In this document: piece after piece, positions 44,801-56,564 of the stretch
Numbering within the stretch: position 1 is the first letter of the stretch
How the letters are laid out: each line of letters starts with the position of its first letter
Assembly (NCBI GenBank): GCA_033675265.1
Contig: JAUJYZ010001242.1
Span: 1-64,000, forward strand
DNA length: 64,000 nucleotides
Reading direction: 5' to 3'
Source: Actinostola sp. cb2023
Taxonomy: Eukaryota > Cnidaria > Anthozoa > Actiniaria > Actinostolidae
The notes under the pieces: model-generated
Told to the model about the DNA's origin: nothing
Database searches by the model: none
What the model saw: only the letters and a program-made list of their open reading frames with translations
Translations under genes and position numbers: made by a program

Positions 44801-45733
44801 GGTATGTGAGTCAATGACATTTACACCAGCTCCAGAGTCAATAAGACACTTGACTGTCTTGTTTCCAATGGTGACTTCACTAACAGGATGTCCTTTGTCT
44901 TGGAGAGAGTGCAGTGTAACATGATAGGTGTATTCTTCATCAGTGGAATCATCAGACTGATCATCCGATTCTTTCTCCTTAGTTGCGTTGACTCTCTTGC
45001 TAGTTGATTTACTTTTGCACACTTTGGCAAAATGACCCACCTTCTGACAGTTCCGGCAGGTCTCATGCAGAGCTGGACAGGGACGACCTTGGTGAGGGTA
45101 GTTTCCTCCGCATCTGTAGCACTGCTTTTGATCCGTCTTTGTCCTCACGTTTCGTGGTTTGACCATCTGTACTTCCGTTGCTTTGCACAGTTTTTCGTGT
45201 TCCTCGATGCCTTTAGCTTGTCGTTCAGACATTTCAAAACCTCTGCCATAGTCGAGAAGAGCTTTGAGATTCATATCTTCTCGCAGGGCTCTACGTCGTA
45301 GCCGTGTTGACGAGCAGGATAGAATGATATGAGATTTAATTTCTTCTTCCTCATTAGTGAACTCGCAAGTTTGGGCCAGGCGTCGTAGTCGTGTGTAGTA
45401 GGAATCTAGCGATTCACCTGAATCTTGTGTAGCATTTCTGAACATGTAAACTTCGTAGGTTTTGTTTACTTTTGGTTGAAAATAAACATTTAGTGCAGCG
45501 ACTGCAGCTTTGTAATCCTTATCTTCTCCTTGATCTGGTAGCGTTTCAAAGATGTCGCTGACCTCTTCGCCTGCTGAGTATAATAATAGTGCTCGCTTTC
45601 GTGTAGGATCTTTGATATCATGTGCAGCGAGATACATCTCAAAGCGTTTAAACCATTTCTTCCAGCGAGGACCAATGGAAGTATTATCCTCGTGAACAGC
45701 AAATGTAGGGAATGGCGGTAAGACATTCGCCAT
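41802..45733 (-). CDS. Gag-Pol polyprotein of Gypsy element 1
   Basis: One frame of 1177 codons from ATG 45733 to 42200, then a 133-codon frame (42203-41802) in another phase that encodes the integrase tail. A single-base shift near 42270-42290 (AAAG run) separates them. Order: Gag; two zinc knuckles (CYRCGG, CRNCQKVGHFAKVC); aspartic protease (LIDSGAGVNVID); reverse transcriptase (YKRLSFGINSA, then ISDD at the catalytic site); RNase H (IVDASPVGLGAIL, TDHKPLE); integrase with an HHCC finger (GHQG, CLPCQ) and DDE core (IDFCGPF, TDNGPPF, ANGEAERL). No envelope frame. Gag and Pol are in one frame, so no gag-pol frameshift is needed. Confidence 0.93.
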
Positions 45734-45860
45734 CTTGTTGAGTAGCGTGGCACGTGGCGTAGAAGAAAATGCCGTTAATCTTGACTGTTATTCTTTGAAT
45801 GTGGCTGTAAATTGTCTCGAAGACGTAGTTGTATCTTGTTCGTTGATCCTCGTCGCCAGT

Positions 45861-46003
45861 TGTAGAAACTACCACAAATGAATGTGTATTTTATGGACTT
45901 TTAATACTCTCTTTGCTCGACTCCATTCAGTCCGTCCCTCGTACAGCCTAGTGCGCATGTCTGTCACGCGCTCTTCTAGTTAATGTAACGCTACGACATT
46001 ACA
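45861..46003 (-). repeat. 5' LTR of Gypsy element 1
   Basis: 143 bp, expected to hold the element promoter. No TATA box was assigned. Confidence 0.97.
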
Positions 46004-46349
46004 GGCACCAGCAGCTGTGGGTCTTTCTTGATGAAGACAGTTACTCTCTTGTTTGCCCGATGAACCCTGATACTTTGACACTCACAAAATGAAGGAGATA
46101 GAGTGGCAATTGATGTGTCGAACTCCTGTTGAGACAGAGCCCTTACTTGTCTTGCAGCAAACTTCTTGAAACACCCATATGTGACAATCGTACCATTGAA
46201 AAGTATTAAAGATGGAACTTTGGATGTCAATACTGGAAGGCTGATTTCTTGGTTTGTCGCAAGCAGACTCCGTTATGGATTTCACAAACTAAGGAGAACC
46301 GAACCTTTGATGTCTTCAAAGCAATCAGATTCTTTGCGCACTAAGCGGC

Positions 46350-46990
46350 AGGCTTTTTGTTTTTTGTATTTGCTACGTAACGCACACGTAACGAAGGAAG
46401 ATCGAATATGGACGAAATACTCAGTGCAATTTGAAACGAATAATTCCAATAATAGAAACTTGAACCAGAGCGCTAGCTGTTCAGGCTGGAGTTGGATTAT
46501 GTCAGCTGGAAGATTTTGGAACACAAACAGACAAACAGACGGCAAACCTCCAACCTTACAGTATCGCTCAATATTAGTCAAGTCGCAAAAGATTTCCCAC
46601 GGGATCTTGGGACCGGTTCTTAGCATGTTCCAAAACGCGGTATTACATAAGAAAGAGCGATTGGTGGTTTTTTTTTTGCTACGTAACGGAGTTCAGAAAT
46701 GGACATGTTAATGTTATTCAACTTTAGAGAACGAGAAAGTCATACCAATATTTCAATGACTGAGAAAAGTTAAAGTTCTCTGTTGAACATTTTGCATGAT
46801 CTCAGAACTTAATTTTCCTTAATTTTAGCGGTGAATGAATACACAAAAGGATTAATTGAATATGCAACCGAACCTCTTTGATGGCGGTCTTTTTGTCTTT
46901 TTTTGTTTTGCTACATGTAACGCACACGTAACGAAGCTAAGAAATGGGCATAATGTATTTCAACTTTTGAAAACGATAAATCATACTAAT
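46350..46990 (+). repeat. Duplicated 5' region of the Merlin-like transposase
   Basis: 46380-46530 resembles 46920-47115 (AATATGGACGAA, CTCAGTGCAATTTGAA, AGGCTGGAGTTGGATTATGT). A TTTGCTACGTAACG word occurs three times (about 46370, 46677 and 46907). Terminal inverted repeats were not found. Confidence 0.65.
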
Positions 46991-48057
46991 ATGGACGAAG
47001 CTACTCAGTGCAATTTGAAGGGAATGATTCCAATAATAGAAACTAGAAGCAGAGCTGTTCAGGCTGGAGTTGGATTATGTCAGCTGAAAGATTTTGGAAC
47101 ACAAACAGATCGGTGTGGATTAACTCCGAATGGAAGTTATAACAGGAGAGACGCAAGTCAGTCTTCTTACTGGACTTATGAAGACGTACTTGAACATGTT
47201 TTATGCAGCAAAGTGACGACTATTGAGTGGCTTATGGAAAAGAAAATAATAAAGAGTTCAAGGAAATGTCCACAGTGTGAGAGTGAAATGAAGCTTCAGG
47301 ACACATGTACATGATCGCTCTGATGGCATTTTGTGGCGGTGTACAAAGACAGCAAACAAGAAGCGGCATAGAGTAGAACTGAGCATGAGAAAGGGAAGCT
47401 GGTTTGAGAAGAGCAATCTAACTCTTGAAGAGGCCCTAAAGTTTACCTATTGGTGGTGCCAGGGACTTGAACAGAACCAAATAAAGAGACAGCTCAGGAT
47501 GAGTCCAAACAAGGCCGTAGATTGGGATATGTATTGTAGAGAGAGATGTGAAATGCTATTGATGAATAGTAGTGAAAAGATCGGAGGGCCAGGAAAGAGA
47601 GTACAAATTGACGAGAGTAAGGTTGGTAAATGGAAATATCATCGAGGGCATCATGTTGAAGGTCAGTGGGTGTTTGGCGGCATAGAGGAGGGATCAAGAA
47701 AAAACTTTTTAGTTCCAGTTGAGGATCGAAGTGAGAATACTCTTCTGCGTATTATAAAGGAATACATTGAGCCGGGAACAATCATCATATCGGACTGCTG
47801 GAAAGCATATTGTAATTTAGAGAAGCATTCACAAAACTGTAAACCACTCAGTAGAATTTGTGAACGTGGAGGGAGATCACTCCAACAAGATCGAAGGCCA
47901 TTGGCGATTAATGAAAAGCAGTTTGCCAACATTTGGCGTTAGAAAACATCATTTCACTTCCTATTTATCTGAGTTCATGTGGAAATACGCTAACAGAGAC
48001 AGTGATCTCTTTACAGTTTTTATAAGGGATTTAGTTATTGCTTTTCCACCTGAATAG
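46991..48057 (+). pseudogene. Merlin/IS1595-type transposase, frameshifted
   Basis: ATG 46991 begins MDEATQC. A zinc-ribbon-like CPQCESEM...WRC pair is followed by the IS1595/ISXO2-type DDE domain: QIDESKVGKWKYHRG (first Asp), IISDCWKAY (second Asp) and SNKIEGHW (Glu). The tail ELSEFMWK-like segment (YLSEFMWKYANRD) is also typical. Frames break at about 47312 and 47865, each by one base. It is the expected size for a Merlin transposase (about 350 residues). Merlin elements usually duplicate 8-9 bp, but ends could not be defined here. It may be decayed or broken only by sequence errors. Confidence 0.85.
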
Positions 48058-48984
48058 AATAATTATTATAACAATAATCACAGACAATTTTCGTTATTAT
48101 TCAGGATATGAGTTATTGACATTATTTAAGTCAATTGATCAGTTGTAATGAACTTGAAGTAGAATAAATATTTGAAAACGGCGAATCCGTGAAATAATTT
48201 GATTTGATATAAATCAGGATGATCAGTATACGGCAGTAGAAACGTGTTATATGTACTAATAAAATTAATATTTTTAAAGAACGATTAATCTTTATCAATA
48301 CTCTGAGAAACGTGCATTAGGAATGCGGAGCCACAAGAATGGTGAGCCATGACTCCACACTCGTTGTCTTTATGAAATTATGTATGCAGAACCAAGGCTC
48401 CACATACGGTTAAAGAATTGTTGGGGTATTCTATAGTTTAGCCATTTTCCCTTCAATTTGAGTTGAATTTCAAATTTAATTTCTTTTTACTTTAATTATT
48501 ATTTGTTAATCAGTCCAGGATTTATTTTATTTTCAATCGTACAAAACTTATTTCGGACAGCAGCAAGTTGACCTATGACTATGTACATGCATGTATCACT
48601 CACACTCCGCTGTATAAGCAATATGGAGATGTGCTGACAAACACGGTTTGGTATTCAGTATTTTAGTCTGAAACAGAATTAGACACAATAATTATTATAC
48701 GTTGTTGGAGTGTTGTTGGTCAAAAATTCCATGAAGTATTAAATAACCACTTCCGCCCACCCTCTTGGGATCTCTATGCTTAACTAAGCTGCCCATATGC
48801 AGCTATTTTTAGTATTGCAAATCCACCAAGTTGTAGTAGAAGGCTGGGAAGGGTCGGGAAGGGAAAGGTGAAGGAAAAGAGAGAGAGAGGCAGCCTACAT
48901 GTATATATCAAAATACTATGACAGTTATTAATGTTTCTACATGTACTTTAGTTCAAGAAGGTATTGTACTATTGGATCATGGAA
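48058..48984. other. AT-rich stretch, no gene recognised
   Basis: Includes a purine-rich block GGGAAGGGTCGGGAAGGG at 48846-48900 and nothing else supportable. Confidence 0.4.
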
Positions 48985-49043
48985 TTTCTCCATATATGGC
49001 GATATCGTCCATGAGGTGAGTGTATATGCCCAGGGGTGGGGAG

Positions 49044-49162
49044 TGTAATATCCCAGAAAACACACGAGTTTGACTCAACGGTTTAATCCAGCTCACACTT
49101 CACTCTCACTCGCTCGGTGTCCTGAGCATGTGTCCTGCTCACGTGATCATGACGTCATTACA
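49044..49162 (-). repeat. 3' LTR of Gypsy element 2
   Basis: 119 bp; differs from the 5' LTR at two positions. Confidence 0.96.
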
Positions 49163-49311
49163 TCTCTTTTCCCCTTGGAAGAAAACTAATTAACATTATC
49201 TTTCAGAAAACAAAGTTTCTCAATATAAACTGAACAGAATGTTCTTTGACTTCAAATACTGTCAATGTTATTTCTCAAAAGTGTTTAATGTTTTTTTTTA
49301 GAGATTTCATC

Positions 49312-52300
49312 TCAGAGATCCAGTCTATCTGGGGTTTTGCGGTTCATCCTTAGTGGGTAGCGCCTCTCATCTTGGCTCTTCGCATCAGTGTTCTCTTCTG
49401 CCTCAGCTTTACATGTGGGTGGGGTTGCCTCAGTCTTCTCTTGGCTATCTTCTACGTTGGGTGTGAAATCTTCTTGCTGCAGCTCTGTCGTTGTGTTGTT
49501 GGGCTGCTCACACCTAGTATGATACTGCTTTACATCACTAGTGTTCCTGTAAAACACTCTTCCAGGATTACAGCAATCAGCTACAATGACTTGATTTCCT
49601 TTCCTTTCCTCCACTCTGTACTTCCGGGTCTCAAAGGTAGTAGACAGTTTGTTTTGCCTCTCTTGTTTCAAGAGTACAATATCACCTGGTTTTACCTCAC
49701 TGGTCTTAGCATTCCTCTTGACATCTGCATACTGCTTACTCTTGAATTTTATGAGTTGATCCCTGTCTCTAGTCTCTTCATCTCCATGCACTGGTTGTGA
49801 CAGTTCAGGTAGCTTAGTCCTTGGGTGACGGCCCATTAACAGGAATGCTGGTGTGCTTCCTGTTGTCTGTTGAGGGGTTGTTCTATACACTGCCAGGTAC
49901 CTGACCAGCTCTCTCCTCCAATCCTTTCCCTCGGCTTGTGCTAACTTCAGTCGTTTCATGATTGAACGTTTTGTCTCTCGACCTCTCCGTTTGCTTGTGG
50001 CCACTTAGCTGTTACTCGTCGATGGTTGATTCCACACTCTTGCATGAAGATTTTGAATTTCTCTGAAATGAACTGCGGTCCATTGTCACTCGTGAGTACT
50101 TCAGGCAGTCCATGCCTTGCAAATATGACTTCCAAGCTCTCTACTGTCTTCTCTGCTGACGCTGTCCTCATGATAACTGTCTCATAGTATCTACTGTAGT
50201 AATCTACTACTACTAGTATGTTCTCACCTGTGGGTAGGGGCCCTAGAAAGTCTATGGCCACAGCACGCCAGGGTCCTTCTGGTAACTCAGTGCTCGTTAC
50301 AGGTTCAGGTGGGTCAGGTCTGCTTACCAACTGGCAACCATCACAGGTCTTGACAAACTTCTCGACATCTTTCTCCAGTTTTGGCCACCAGACCTTTGTG
50401 CGCAGACGCTGTTTCATGCTGACGATGCCAGGGTGCCCTTCATGTCCGATGGTCATCACTGTTGTCCTGAGCCTTTTGGGGATCACCATTCTGGTTCCTC
50501 TCATAACAATACCCCCTACCACACACAGTTCATTGGCTACAGCTAGGTACTCTGAACATCCAACTCCTTTCCACTTTCCAGTTTGGATGCACTCTCTCAG
50601 CTTTCCCATTTCTTCATCCTCCAGCGATGCTTGCTCTATCTCGTCTGCTTTCATTGCTTTTGGGACAGCTTTCACAGTTATGAAATTCACATAGTTCATG
50701 GTGTCATCAAAGTCCTTTCCATCCTCAGTCTGCAGTAACCTTGATAGGGAATCAGCAATGTTCTGCTTACCAGGTTTGTAGACTACTGTAAAATGGTAGG
50801 GTTGCAATCGCAACACCCATCTCTCGATACGTGCGCTTGGCTTAGATTTCGGTGAATATATGACTTCCAGTGGCTTGTGATCTGTTACTAATTCAAACTC
50901 TCTTCCCAGCAAGTACATCTGGAACCTTTCAACTGACCAGACTAAAGCCAAAGCTTCTTTTTCAGTTTGTGAGTACCTTCGCTCGACATCAGATAAACTC
51001 TTACTCGCATAACAAACAGCTTTCCAGGCTCCCTTTTCTTGTTCTTGTAACAACACGGCTCCGAGTCCCACAGGACCGGCATCAGCAATCACTCTTGTCT
51101 TCAAGGTGGAGTCATAATAGGCTAATGTTTCAACATCTGCAAGACTACTCTTCAGTTCCTGGAAGGCCTTCTGTTGTTCCTTCTCCCATACAAATGGTGC
51201 ATTCTTTTGTGTGAGCCTCCTCAGTGGCTCCGCTTTTGTGGCTAGGTCGCTGATGTATCTTGCACTGAAGTTTACAAGGCCCAAGAAGCTTCTTACCTCT
51301 GTGCTGTTCTTTGGTTCGATAGCTTCCTGCAGGGCCTTTGCTCGGGACTCTGTTGGGTCTATGCCTTTCTCTGACAGCAAGTGTCCCATAAACTCAATTT
51401 CATTCATTCTGAATACACACTTATTCTTGTTGAGTGTCAGACCTCTCTCTGTCAACGTGTGAAGCACCTTTCTCAGCCTCTCGTCATGCTCTGCTACATC
51501 CTTTCCATACACTACTATGTCATCAGATATGTTCTGACAACCAGTGCATCCTGCTCCAAGTAGAACTTGTTGTATCACATGTTGATATAACTCCGGGGCT
51601 GAGCAAATGCCAAACATTAGGCGCTTGTATCTAAAGAGGCCTGCATGTGTCGTGAAGGTTGTAACATCTCTTGAAATGCCTTCTTCCAGTTCCAGTTGAT
51701 GGAATCCCATTTTAAGGTCTAGCTTTGTAAACACAGTGTTACCATTGAGCTCATTCAGCACATCATTAATGGTGGGTATAGGGTGTCTTGACCGTTCTAT
51801 GTTTGTATTGGCCAACCTCATATCAACACATACCCTTATGTCTCCATTTGGCTTTGGCACAATGACTATGGGGCTGACGCAGGGCGTCGGACCTTCCACT
51901 CTTTCGATTATATCCATCTCTTCTAACTCCTGTAGCTTATCTTCTAACTTTCCTCTCAGACTGTACGGAACTCTTCTGCATGGCTGTGCCACAAACTTAG
52001 CATCGGGCTTCACGTGTAGCTCAACTTGGTAATTTGTCAGCTTTCCCACCTTGCCACTGAACAGCTCTTGGAATTCATCCTCTACCAGGTTGACTTCTGG
52101 TAACTTGATCTCTAACACTCCAAGCTGCATAGCTGTTTTTCTTCCAAGGATAGGTCTGCCATTGCCTTTGATAACAAGAAATTCAACATTGGCCATAGAC
52201 TTCTCTCCTAACTTCACTTTGCACCAGAATTTCTCCACGACTTTACTAACAGTTGCATATGACTTCAGGGTCTTGCTATCTCTCTGGCTCTTGCAGGTCA

Positions 52301-53330
52301 CTCCATTTCTTTTGAGTTGCTCCCACAGCTGTTGGTCTATCACATTACATGAAGCACCTGAATCAATCAGCACACTAACTTCTTGGCCTTCAATACTAAT
52401 CGTCACCAATGGGTCGTCCTCTGGTGTGAGACTCACAACAAATATTTCCTCATCTGAGCTCGATTCATCTTTGCTCGCATCCGGTTGGTTGACACTGAAT
52501 ACTCTTTGCTGGGTATTCTTTCTGCTTCTGCAAGCATTTGCAAAGTGTCCAACAAAACCACAGTTCCTGCACTTTGCATTTTTAGCTGGGCAGCAGTCAT
52601 CAAAAGAAAGATGACCCTCTCTTCCGCACTTCCAACAATTTCTTCTCCCTCTGTCAGGTTTGGTTTGGCTGTTGGGTTCCCTGTGTTGAGCTTGACCACG
52701 TGACCTATCCGCAATCTTTGTACGTTTGTCAGACGTTTTCACATCAATCTTGTTGACCATATCATGCTGCATTTCGCGTGCTTGTTGGTGCACAGATTCG
52801 TAGTGACTCGACAGCTCAAGGGCGACGTCTAAGGTCAAGTTATTGCCCTTCTCCAGAAGCTTTAATCGTAGTTTACTCGACAGACATCCTTCGATGAGTT
52901 GGTCTCTCACCTGTGTATCTCTTGTCTCGTCGCCAAAACCACAGAAATCCGCTTGACTTTTCAATCTGGATACAAAGTGAGCAACCGATTCGGTCGGTTC
53001 TTGTCGCATGGCTCTGAACTTGTGGCGTTCGTAAGGCTGATTCACTTTACCCGCGAAGTAACGGTCTAACTTGGCTACCGCTTTGTCGTAAGCATTCGCA
53101 TCCTCAGGCAATCCCGTCGGTTCTGGCAGAATTTCGTAGACTTTTTGCAGCTTTCGTCCAGCTGTATGCAGAAGTGTTGCTTCTTTTTGTGTGGGAGACG
53201 TGATCCCTTTCGCTAATATCATGTAAATAGCGGACGATTTCCACTCCAACCATCTTGCCGCCAAACTCGACATGTCGGCGTCCATGTAGAAGGGCTCGAT
53301 TTCGCCACCAAAATTCGCAATTGCCGCCAT
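49312..53330 (-). CDS. Gag-Pol polyprotein of Gypsy element 2
   Basis: The likely start is ATG 53330 (MAAIANFGGE); the open frame extends into the LTR but that part is leader. The first frame ends at 49956 and a second (50004-49312) continues the integrase. A single-base shift at an AAAA run near 49970-49985 separates them. Order: Gag; knuckles CWKCGREGH and CRNCGFVGHFANAC; protease LIDSGASCNVID; reverse transcriptase with ISDD; RNase H (IADAGPVGLGAVL, TDHKPLEV); integrase finger (CDGCQ) and DDE core (IDFLGPL, TSDNGPQF, ANGEVER); then a charged tail. No envelope frame. Confidence 0.93.
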
Positions 53331-53398
53331 CCTTTCTCCAGATTTAACTGTATTCCACTTGACTTTCCTGATTGAACAGACTTTATCCTCGTCGCCAA

Positions 53399-53517
53399 TG
53401 TAATATCCCAGAAAACACACGAGTTTGACTCAACGGTTTAATCCAGCTCACATTTCACTCTCACTCGCTCGGTGTCCTGAGCATGTGTCCTGCTCACGTG
53501 ATCATGACATCATTACA
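53399..53517 (-). repeat. 5' LTR of Gypsy element 2
   Basis: 119 bp, expected to hold the element promoter. Confidence 0.96.
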
Positions 53518-55075
53518 GGGAGGAGGATGTTTCTCCCCTATATATGCTATATGGGTATGTGCCGCGGGATAGGGTATGGTTGTCAGAGCTCCTTACATGT
53601 AGGTCTGGGATAGGGTATCGTTTTCGCACTTTTAGTCTGGGATAGGGAGCCTTTTCGGTCTGGGGTAGGGTAACACTAGCGTTAATTATGATAGTCTGTT
53701 ACAACTTGGGTGATTCCACAGTAATCCTCCGTTGCGGAGAAGACGAATCAGAAACATTTACTTAAGTATACAAAGAAATACAAATTATCAATCACATTGT
53801 TTTTGCTCTGGTGTGACAGCTGTCACTTAGGTCTAGCAAAACCAATGTTATAATTGACCATGAACTATTAGAGTGAAGCACAAGAAATTAAAATATGACC
53901 GTTGTGGAGAAGACACTAAAAATACCGGTTAAATTACAAACCACAGTTTTCAAGTTCAAATTCCTGTGAATATTTTTAAATATTTTTATAACCTTAAAAG
54001 GTTCTTGCATTGTCTTAGTATTTCATGTGGAAGAGTATTTGTTCTAGTGAACATGAACAACAACAGTTTTCAGCTCTAAGTATTTGAATGTTATTACAAT
54101 AAATATTTACTAGTCTTGTAACCGTTGCGGAGAAGACGTTGCGGAGAAGACAAAAAATCACATATTCATAAACACAACAAAACTCAGTTTCTTAGATTTA
54201 ATGAAATGAAATTACTACTCATCAATACAGTATTTATCTTCTACATGTACATGTACATATAAGTTTTTGTTATTTCTGAATATTTTTCTTGTTTTCCTGA
54301 ATGTCTTCTCCGCAACAGAAATGTCTTCTCCGCAACAGAAATGTCTTCTCCGCAACAGAATTGCCTTCTTCCCTAATAAAATTGTCTTCTCCGCAACAGA
54401 ATTGTCTTCTCCGCAACAAAATACAATCTTTAATTTCACATAAACTAAAAAAACTTGAAGTCACATAAGTTGGGCATAGTGGTCCTCATGTTGAAAGTTT
54501 ACAGTTTTGAAACTTTTGTGTTTCTACGACTATTGACTTGCACATGCCAAAAACTTTTATGTGTCAAAATGTTGCGGAGAAGACATTTGCTTTTTGGAAT
54601 ACCCATAATTCAAAGCCTTTTGTCAAAATGTTGTTCTTAGTTGGTCTTTTAGGCAAAGGAGCACTAGGGGATTTGGTTCATAAAGCATCAATAGTATTTA
54701 TAATAATATATATTTTTATAAAGCACAATTACAGTTGTCTTCTCCGCAACGCCATTTTCTGATTTTTCACAATAATTCCCTAATTATGTAACCATGACGA
54801 TGCCCACATGAGAAACAATACCCATAAAGTAAACTTCAGACTCTTGCCTTATATTTATGTTGCAATTAAATAATATTTAATGACTTTCTAGAAATGATGG
54901 ACTGTTTAAAATGATTACGTTTTTAGGTTAGGTCTGGGATAGGGTATGGAACATTTTTAGGTCTGGAATATAGGGTCAGGATTTTGAGGTGTCCGCCCAC
55001 CCCTACCCGAAAACTCACAGAGTATACCACCTCCTCACCCCCCCCCCCCCCCCCCCCCCCGATCCCGAGGGTGTA
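53518..55075. mobile_element. Older GGGATAGGGTATGG repeat element hosting Gypsy 2
   Basis: Starts with CCTATATATGCTATATGGGT and several GGTCTGGGATAGGGTA phrases at 53570-53670. Matching phrases return at 54930-54990, and poly-C occurs at 55040-55062. The left remainder is at about 48985-49043. Between the phrase blocks lies the 14-mer-rich segment 53717-54752. Confidence 0.65.
53731..54752. repeat. Dispersed 14-mer GTTGCGGAGAAGAC on both strands
   Basis: About eleven copies or near copies: plus orientation near 53731, 53901, 54122, 54136 and 54570; minus orientation in a 20-bp tandem run at 54300-54420 and near 54737. Spacing is irregular outside the run. Confidence 0.85.
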
Positions 55076-55310
55076 TGTTGCCAAGTATACATCACTAGAT
55101 GTAGCTTTTCTGCTATCAGCCCAAGTTGGTTTCTAATCATGTGAAATTTAATGAATAACATATATTTCTCTGTGTTCCAATACAGGCTCCTCTTGTTCTA
55201 GCTCTCTTTTACAGTTAAAAAAAAGTTGCTTCTCACTTTGTGCCATTAATATTCGTGGTAAATGCAATGCATTTGGCTCCATCGATTCCTACACTGTGTG
55301 CATAATTAAA

Positions 55311-55517
55311 GGTGCGGACACACGGTGCAACATTTCATGCAACATTCCCTGCAACATGTATTGTTGCAGCGTGTGTCCACCTCTGCAACATGTTGCACGC
55401 AATGTTGCAGAAGTGGAATCGAGTCCTACTTCTGCAACATTGCGAGCAACAAATAATTACGTTGTATTAGCGCGCTAGTCAATAATGCGAGCAATGTTGC
55501 ACCATGTGTCCGCACCT
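55311..55517. mobile_element. 207-bp miniature inverted-repeat element
   Basis: Ends GGTGCGGACACACGGTGCAA and TTGCACCATGTGTCCGCACC, with TTAA next to each end (one extra A at the left). The interior repeats TGCAACATG words. Confidence 0.85.
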
Positions 55518-55673
55518 TAAGTCTATAGCAATATTGATTTCATGGTTTTAATTTACAACCATTTTCCTTGTATTACATGTACAATGTACAACCAGCTATA
55601 GTAATCATTTATCCATTCAATAGTATTGCATTTAGTACTGTAGTAATTCAATGTGGACTTGGTAGTCTTACAT

Positions 55674-55811
55674 TTGAAGGGCTCCCCTGTAAGAATGGAG
55701 TATGCGACTTGTAATCAAAACCCAATTCTCCTCTGAAATTCAAAGAATCTCAAGGAGAATTTAGATATTGATCACAAGTCATTTACTCCATTCTTGCAGG
55801 GAGCCCTTCAT
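55674..55811. mobile_element. 138-bp miniature inverted-repeat element
   Basis: TGAAGGGCTCCC...GTAAGAATGGAGTA pairs with TACTCCATTCTTGC...GGGAGCCCTTCA over about 40 bp. Confidence 0.8.
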
Positions 55812-56342
55812 TTGTAATTCAAGAATGAGCAGAAAAGAAACTCTTTCAACTCCACCACTGAGAGATAAATAGATATACATGTATCGATGTTCCATGTGAC
55901 ATAAGCCATGGTTATTTAGTAGTGTGCGAGCCAGAGATCGATTGGCTGATGAAATAAAGCAACTTGGCAAGAGCTATTGTAATGATTATTGGCAAATGGG
56001 AGCAAATGTTTATACAGTAACATTGAAAATACCAAAGACTGAACCATGAGCTCTTGTGATTGGATAAACAGAATGCAACATGCACTGTTTTGGTGTAAAA
56101 TAAAAACACATTTTTCTTGATACAATTAACTTTTGATCAGAAAAGTTTTGTATTAATTACTGAATATACTGTCTAATCCAAACAATTCTACTGTATTCCA
56201 CAGGCTTTAGATATTCTAATTGGATGCTTGTTATACAGGGTGGCTTATTACAATTCAAAGCTTCTGGTAAGAATAAGCTTAATCTACAATTAGCTTAATC
56301 TAGCTAAATACATTGACACATAAATAATGTTATCTATCTATC

Positions 56343-56381
56343 TTATCTATCTGTCTGTCTGTCTGTCTGTCTATCTATTTA

Positions 56382-56414
<33 letters not shown>

Positions 56415-56485
56415 TTATCTATCTATCTATCTATCTGTCTGTCTGTCTATCTATTTATCTGTGTGTCTATCTGTCTATCTATCAA
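56343..56485. repeat. ATCT/GTCT tetranucleotide microsatellite
   Basis: Alternating blocks of CTAT and CTGT tetranucleotides. Confidence 0.97.
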
Positions 56486-56564
56486 TCTTAGAAAACAATC
56501 TCTTTAATTAATAAAGTGTTATTTTTATAAAAGCTTGCAGATCAGGAGAAACATAAGACTTCCT

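Larger units (their letters stand above)
41554..46003 (-). mobile_element. Ty3/Gypsy LTR retrotransposon 1 (4450 bp, young)
   Basis: LTRs 41554-41696 and 45861-46003 are 143 bp each and identical by eye. Target duplication GGCAC (41549-41553 and 46004-46008). On the minus strand the LTR begins TGTAATG and ends ACA. A primer-binding site TGGCGACGAGGAT follows the 5' LTR, complementary to the 3' end of tRNA-Ser(GCU). A purine tract GAGGAAGGAAGAGA precedes the 3' LTR. Identical LTRs imply recent insertion. Confidence 0.97.
41482..46231 (-). pseudogene. Last exon of an unrecognised gene, split by a Gypsy element
   Basis: Minus-strand reading starts after a plausible acceptor (GCCTTCCAG, exon from about 46231) and runs SKVPSLILFNGTIVTYG, CFKKFAARQVRALSQ, ANKRVTVFIKKDPQLLVP to 46004. 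There the LTR element begins. On the other side of the 4.45-kb insertion the same frame resumes at 41553 with PWPSTTPCEEDQYKD and ends at TAG (41484-41482). Removing one copy of the 5-bp duplication GGCAC restores a continuous frame of about 98 codons. As it stands the frame ends three codons into the LTR. Family not recognised. Upstream exons were not identified. Confidence 0.6.
49044..53517 (-). mobile_element. Ty3/Gypsy LTR retrotransposon 2 (4474 bp)
   Basis: LTRs 49044-49162 and 53399-53517 are 119 bp and differ at two positions. Target duplication GGGAG (49039-49043 and 53518-53522). The primer-binding site TGGCGACGAGGAT is the same as in element 1. Purine tract AAGGGGAAAAGAGA before the 3' LTR. 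It lies in an older GGTACTCC-type repeat whose pieces flank it. Confidence 0.97.

Noticed and set aside
46282..46626. 114-codon minus-strand frame
   Set aside because: Largely the reverse strand of the duplicated transposase region, without recognisable motifs.
42998..53000. Plus-strand frames of 60-187 codons over the two Gypsy elements
   Set aside because: Shadows of the minus-strand Gag-Pol frames.
54215..54464. Cys- and Arg-rich frames with repeated CCGED
   Set aside because: Translation of the tandem 14-mer copies in two frames.
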